From: Lucifuga dentata | Taxonomy: Eukaryota; Chordata; Actinopteri; Ophidiiformes; Bythitidae | Length of the DNA: 64,000 bases | Direction of reading: 5' to 3' | NCBI GenBank assembly: GCA_014773175.1 | Contig: VXCM01001319.1 | Location: 1 to 64,000, forward strand | Shown: one piece after another, positions 52,419 to 58,400 of the stretch | Numbering within the stretch: position 1 is the first letter of the stretch | Layout: each line of letters starts with the position of its first letter | Position numbers and translations under genes: made by a program | The notes under the pieces: generated by a model | Told to the model about the DNA's origin: nothing | What the model saw: only the letters and a program-made list of their open reading frames with translations | Database searches by the model: none

Positions 52419-55400
52419 ATTAAATGGTGTCAAACATCAAAGGCATCTCAAACCCTTTTCAGGTTAAAACGCCCTGATATTGAAGATTGCTCTTTCGTGT
52501 TGCTTTTCACTGTATGAGGTTTCAGGTTTAACACAAACACAGGCTTATTCTTAGCAGGCTGAACACAACACAATATGATATAGACAGTGGAGCTCAATAG
52601 AAGACCCAGTTTTCAAAGAGATACGGTCAAATAAACATGTGAACTTAACCCTCACACAGAAATATGGGAAAATGTTGTAAACAGCTATTCCCAAATGGTT
52701 ACAGTGGCTAAGACCTTATCCTTGTAAAAACAAATCTGAAGTTCAAACTTACTCTTGCCATAATTTTAATAAAGCTCAATGTATAATGTTCTCTAAATCA
52801 ACTGTGTGAAAAAATCCTTTAGAAGATAGTTGTATGCTGGAATCCAAGGCACACAAAGCTTGGTGAGATCTGTATTATTTAAAAATTAAATCAAGTTATT
52901 TAAAACCCAGGTTTACAAAAAAAAAAAAGTTTTCCCTCAAGTCATGACTATCATAATTACTCTCAACCAAGTCACAACAGCTTAGTGTTGCACAGTTTAT
53001 CTTGGGTGGATGGACAAAGGATCCAAACCAGGCTCACTAAAAGAATGGAGTATTACGTGAGATGAAAGGATTAACAAATAGGATACAGATTACAAGGGTG
53101 GAGCAATAAAAGTCTCTCCCAGGAAAAACTGTAAGGGAGTTGTCATTGTGTTGGCTGGCCTCAGTGGGGAGTGTCAAAGGTTAAAACTGTAACTGATTCT
53201 GCAAACTAATAAGTAAATCCAAAGAGACGTTTTTTCTAACACTTAGCACATGCTTAAGTGTTTCACTAGTACTAGACTTGTTAGACTAGTTGTACTAATA
53301 ATACTTCATGTACTACGAGTACATGAAAAGCCTGAGTTTTCAATCAATGGTGCACAGCCAAGAACACTTATTGTGGCTTCTGACATAAATTAGTGCATAA
53401 TTAGTGGTTGTGTGAAAAATCAGTGATTCAATGTTTCCCCAGATTGTAATGGTAGTTTTGGTCATTTACCATCACAGCTTAGAGACCGTCAACGAAGTTT
53501 CCAATAGCACTAGTTAAAGCCTTTTAGAGGGATTTTTTTACAAATATTAAAATTTTCGTCAGGCGCCAAACATGCTAATCCTGTCCGAATCCTATTTCAA
53601 GCTAGGTTGCTATGCTAATTGCACATTAGCTAGTTACACCTGAACAGTGTTAACTAAAAAAATGATATTAGTAAAACGCAACAAGCTACAAAAGTGTTTC
53701 CATTGTTTGTTAAACGTGCATTAATCAATATTGTTGATATTAATAAGTCAAATGAAAAAGTCTCTCACAGTGTCAAACTCACAGAGAATTTACGCCATTG
53801 TCAGCAAAATTTAGCTCAATATTTTGGATTTATAGCAGAGATTTCCTTGCCTAGAGATGGCAGTTTTGGCGCCCAGGATCGAAACGTTTCGAAGCCATTC
53901 GAAACTTCCGGTTTTGCAGCGGGTCTCGAAACAGTCAGTCACGTGACCAACATGTCAGCTTTCCGGCGTTCTAGAGTTGTATTACAGTTTCTGCCAGTAG
54001 GCTGTGTACCAGTGTTTCATATGTATCGAAACTGTTTTGAAGATTCAAAATTGACATCCCTAATTTATATTTAGCACATTTACTTTGTAGTCAAGTATTG
54101 TCTTCGCTCTTCAAACTCTTTCTAGGAATATGTTCACACGGTTCCTGTTAAAAAAACTAAGACAACCTGTATGCTAACTGACTAGCACCAAACCGCAAAC
54201 GAAGTTGATAACTACGTCCTGAAAAAAAACGAGCATGATTAAAACCCAAATGTTTTCTTCAGAAATCAGTGAAGACCCAAATAAAACAAAAAGAAGGGTA
54301 AATATTGGCCTTACATTCGTCATCTTCACAGAAAACTTAGTCAAAGGTTGCTCATGTAGGCCCATGCCTGTTGAATTTGTAAGTAGGTAACATTTTGCTA
54401 ACGTGTCGTCAATCTGCCCCCTAGTGGCCAAAATTTATAAATGTAGCTGAGAGGTAAAATCATCAGTTCAAGAAAACATGACATGGAATTATCGAAAACA
54501 TAGGCCACAATGATTCCATAAACAATCAATGTAAATTACAATTACTGATCAGAAACTATCTGTTTCTTTTTTGGCACTTTTTTCTTCTTTTATTGCTTCC
54601 ATTCAGTTCATTTCAGGACAAGTCAAATGGAAACAGAAATGGAAGCTCATTTGCCTAGTATTCAGAATGTTGGTATTCATGCTACAATCTCTTCAAAATT
54701 AAACTCTGAAGAAATTGCACTTCCTGAAATAAACAAAGAAACATATAACCTGTTTTAATTGTTTTAAAAATCTCACCAGTGTCAAATGTGGCAATGGAGG
54801 TGTTATCCTTGTTCCTGCAGTTCTCAGTGATGGGTGTTACATGTACTATGTAGCTCTGACCACAGGTCAGACCACTGATAAAGCAGCTGGGGCTTGTGCT
54901 GGTACAGTTCATCTGTACGCCATCCATGTCAGTGGCTGTGGCCTCATAGGATTTTGCCCCATACACGGCTGACCAGGACACTTCAGCTACATTTGTGATG
55001 CAGCTGTACTCTGCCTTTATAAACGTAATCGGCTTGAGCGCTGCAAGAGACACAGTACATACAAAATGGCATCAGTCTGTGACAAATTTCACTTAGCTAA
55101 AGGACACATTCAGAGCATATTTAACAGTCATATATGACTGTTATGATAACAGACTTGTGGATATTCTGTGTATTACCTTTTAGCTGTCACTATTGCATAT
55201 GTCATGAAAACTACCTCAGTGGTAAAAAAAAAAAAAAAGTAAAGTAAAGAAAAGAAAAAAGTGTAATCTTTTATTTTTTTCTGTTTCAATGTGAGATAAG
55301 AAAGAAAAATACAGAAAGTAGTGAACAGAAGCCTTGATCAGATAATGTCTAAATTAGAAAGTTGTGCCATATTTTAGCCAACATACTGTAGATTAGATAA

Positions 55401-58400
55401 TTGTAAATTGTAAATTTGTTTCCTTATATGTAAATATATATATATATATATGCAATACTTACATAATACTTATATGTAAATACAAATATACATGTTTCTG
55501 TATTTTCTACATATTTTTCCCTGCTACTGTCAGTGATGGAAGTTACAAACAATGTTAAAAATCGGTAATACACTCTTAGGTCTGAAAGGAAATTATCTGA
55601 GGTAATGGGTGTTGTGAGGTTTTTCTTTTGTGCCCTGTGAAAGCTCTTGAGATTGAAACATCAGCAAAATTAAGTAAATTTCACATTGGAACTTTTTCTT
55701 TGATTTTGAATTTTTGGAGGCCACAACTTCACAAATGTTGGTTATGCGCCCTACTTGTCTTTAACCCTCTGGACCCCATAACATTATATTCTATTTACCC
55801 CATAATATTAGAGATTGATCATTCACCAGCTTTTCAAATTTACGTGAACTGAGTAGAACGCTGTTTTTTTTTTTTTTTNTTTTTTTTTTTTTTTACTCAA
55901 AAAGCTTATGTGACTCTGATGCAACTGTTTCAAACAAACTGAGTTGTGTTTGAGCCTCTTTGTGTACATCACATCCTTTTTGTCAATATGAGCTGAAAGA
56001 CGCACCATTACCATCAACATTGCTAGCACATATCCCATGTTTCACTTTGAAAGGAACAAAATGATCAACCTTGATTTATGTTTTTCTCAAGATTGTTTTT
56101 GTGTGTAGCCTCAAGCACAAGTAGGTTGCCAGGGCATCTGAATCCTTTACCCTGAGGATCATATTCTGCATGTCTGAAAGAAATGCCTTAGAATGAATAG
56201 CTGACCTAGATCATAATCACCAAGTTATTGATATTGGTTTGGCTCTGTAGACTCACTGTTGGTGGTGTACACGTGGTCTGTCGACTCGCTAGGCACCAGG
56301 AATTTATTGAGCGAGGACACTGATATCAGATAGGTGGTACATGGACGGGTGTCCATCATATTCATCTCGGTGTTTATAATGTCTTGTTCGTACAGCTTGC
56401 TGACAGGGTCATCAGCGACCCTGATGATGACTCTGTACATCAGGACATTCTTCACCGGTTGCCATCTCACCCTTGCTGTGTTTGGACCCGTGTGCTCTGC
56501 CATAACAAACTCTGGTGGTGAAACCACTAAAGAAAGATGTGGGTAATTTGTTAGTGGGGAATATTATTCAAAGAACACACACTGCAGAATTATTTTGATA
56601 TGACACTCTGAAAAGTATTATTATGGCCATTTTGATCCAAGGTTGAGACCACCACACTATTTAAGAATTCATCATTTTAGGGCCAACCCTTAAAACAAGA
56701 TCAACATTTTGAAAAATATTTTATAACAGTGATAATCTAAGCTAAGAAAACTAAATATCCAATAGGAGAACAAGGCTACTTCAACACTTGTTACTTACAT
56801 ATAAGGCAGGATCATAAACTGTATCATATATATATATGCGCAATTTTCAGCAACTCAAATGACATCTAACCATCAGTTTAGCCCAACCAATAAGCCAACA
56901 GTCAAGTTGCAGATAAGGTTTATGTTAATTTTATTCAATGTAATGCAATGTTTATGCAAAGAAATATGAAAAAGCATATGGTGACTATTCACTTATGAAT
57001 GACACTTAAAATTCAGAGATTGGAAGCTGTGTGTTCAGATATGATTAATAATTCATTGCTTTGACTTATTCATGTCTTCTTAGCTATCAATTGATCACTC
57101 AGTCATTTAGCCACAGTAAGAGAACTTTGTAGCATCTAGGATCACTCACAGGTGGTGACGGTCCTCGCTTTGCTGGGTATTCCCAGGCCAGCCTGGTTGG
57201 ATGTGTAGATGTAGCAGTCATAGGTGGTAGAAGGCTTCAAATTTTCCACCACAGTGCTGTGGGTGGTGAAAGTTAGATTGAACGATTCTCCCGTGGACAC
57301 AGACTTCACCACCAGGTAATAGTGATCCGCGGAATGCACCTCAGTCCAATTTACTGCAAATGAAGTACTGGATACTGGTTGGCTGTATATTATATGAGAT
57401 GTGTCGGGGACTGTGAGGAAAGAGCAGGGAAGGAAAAACATCGTTTAGGATGCTATCTAGATGGATTGCCTAAGGGTGGCCATGCGTAATGGCGCATTTT
57501 TGTGCGTAAAGGTGCAGTAGCGACTGTACTATGATTTGATACATATCACATCATGAACAGTTCCCTTTTTTGTTAACCACATTTATAAATTTGTATGCAA
57601 TTATGTATAGTTATAAATGTATATATGACAATTCAAATTCTTAATCATATTCAGTACCACACAGTGCAATTTATTAGTATGATTCTAAATTGAGGTTCTG
57701 TTAATTACATCCTTCCATACCTGTTATGGCCACACTAGAATTCGTGCACACCACATGGTAGTACTCGAAGACTTTGAGAGTGACACTATACGAGGTTCCT
57801 GGTCTCAGACCTCGGACCAGTTTCTCTGTGTGGTCTTTTCCTACAGTCACCACTACAGGCGCAATATATGTCTTATTTATCACCCGAAGGTCCAAAAAAT
57901 AGTTTGTTGCCACAGAATGCTTTTTCCATTTTATGAGAAGTGCTGAAGGGCCTGAAGGTGTTATTGACAGGATATCGCATTCTGAAAGAGATGGAGAATT
58001 TTGGATTAAAAAGTTAATTTTATACTTAAGTTTACAGAGCAGTGAAAAAAATCATAAAGACACAAAACAGAAAAAAAAGAAAAAACACATATAAACATGT
58101 TTAGTTATTGTCACTATTTCAACTTCAGTGACAAATTCCTTGTTATAAATGAAGTTATTTTAAAGTAAATATTTTAGTTTATTGCACTGATGTACTTGGC
58201 TAAAATATTTTTCAGTTATGCCTGACACACATGGATTATTTTTTCAATCTACTTCTTTACTTACCTTCTGCACTAGTGTAAGGTATCTGTAAATGACAAA
58301 ATAATGAATTACTAATTGGACAAGATAAATACCAGATTATATCCAAATATTTGTTAAGTTTTACAGTATTGTAAAAAAAAAAAAATAGTTTTTTACCTGT

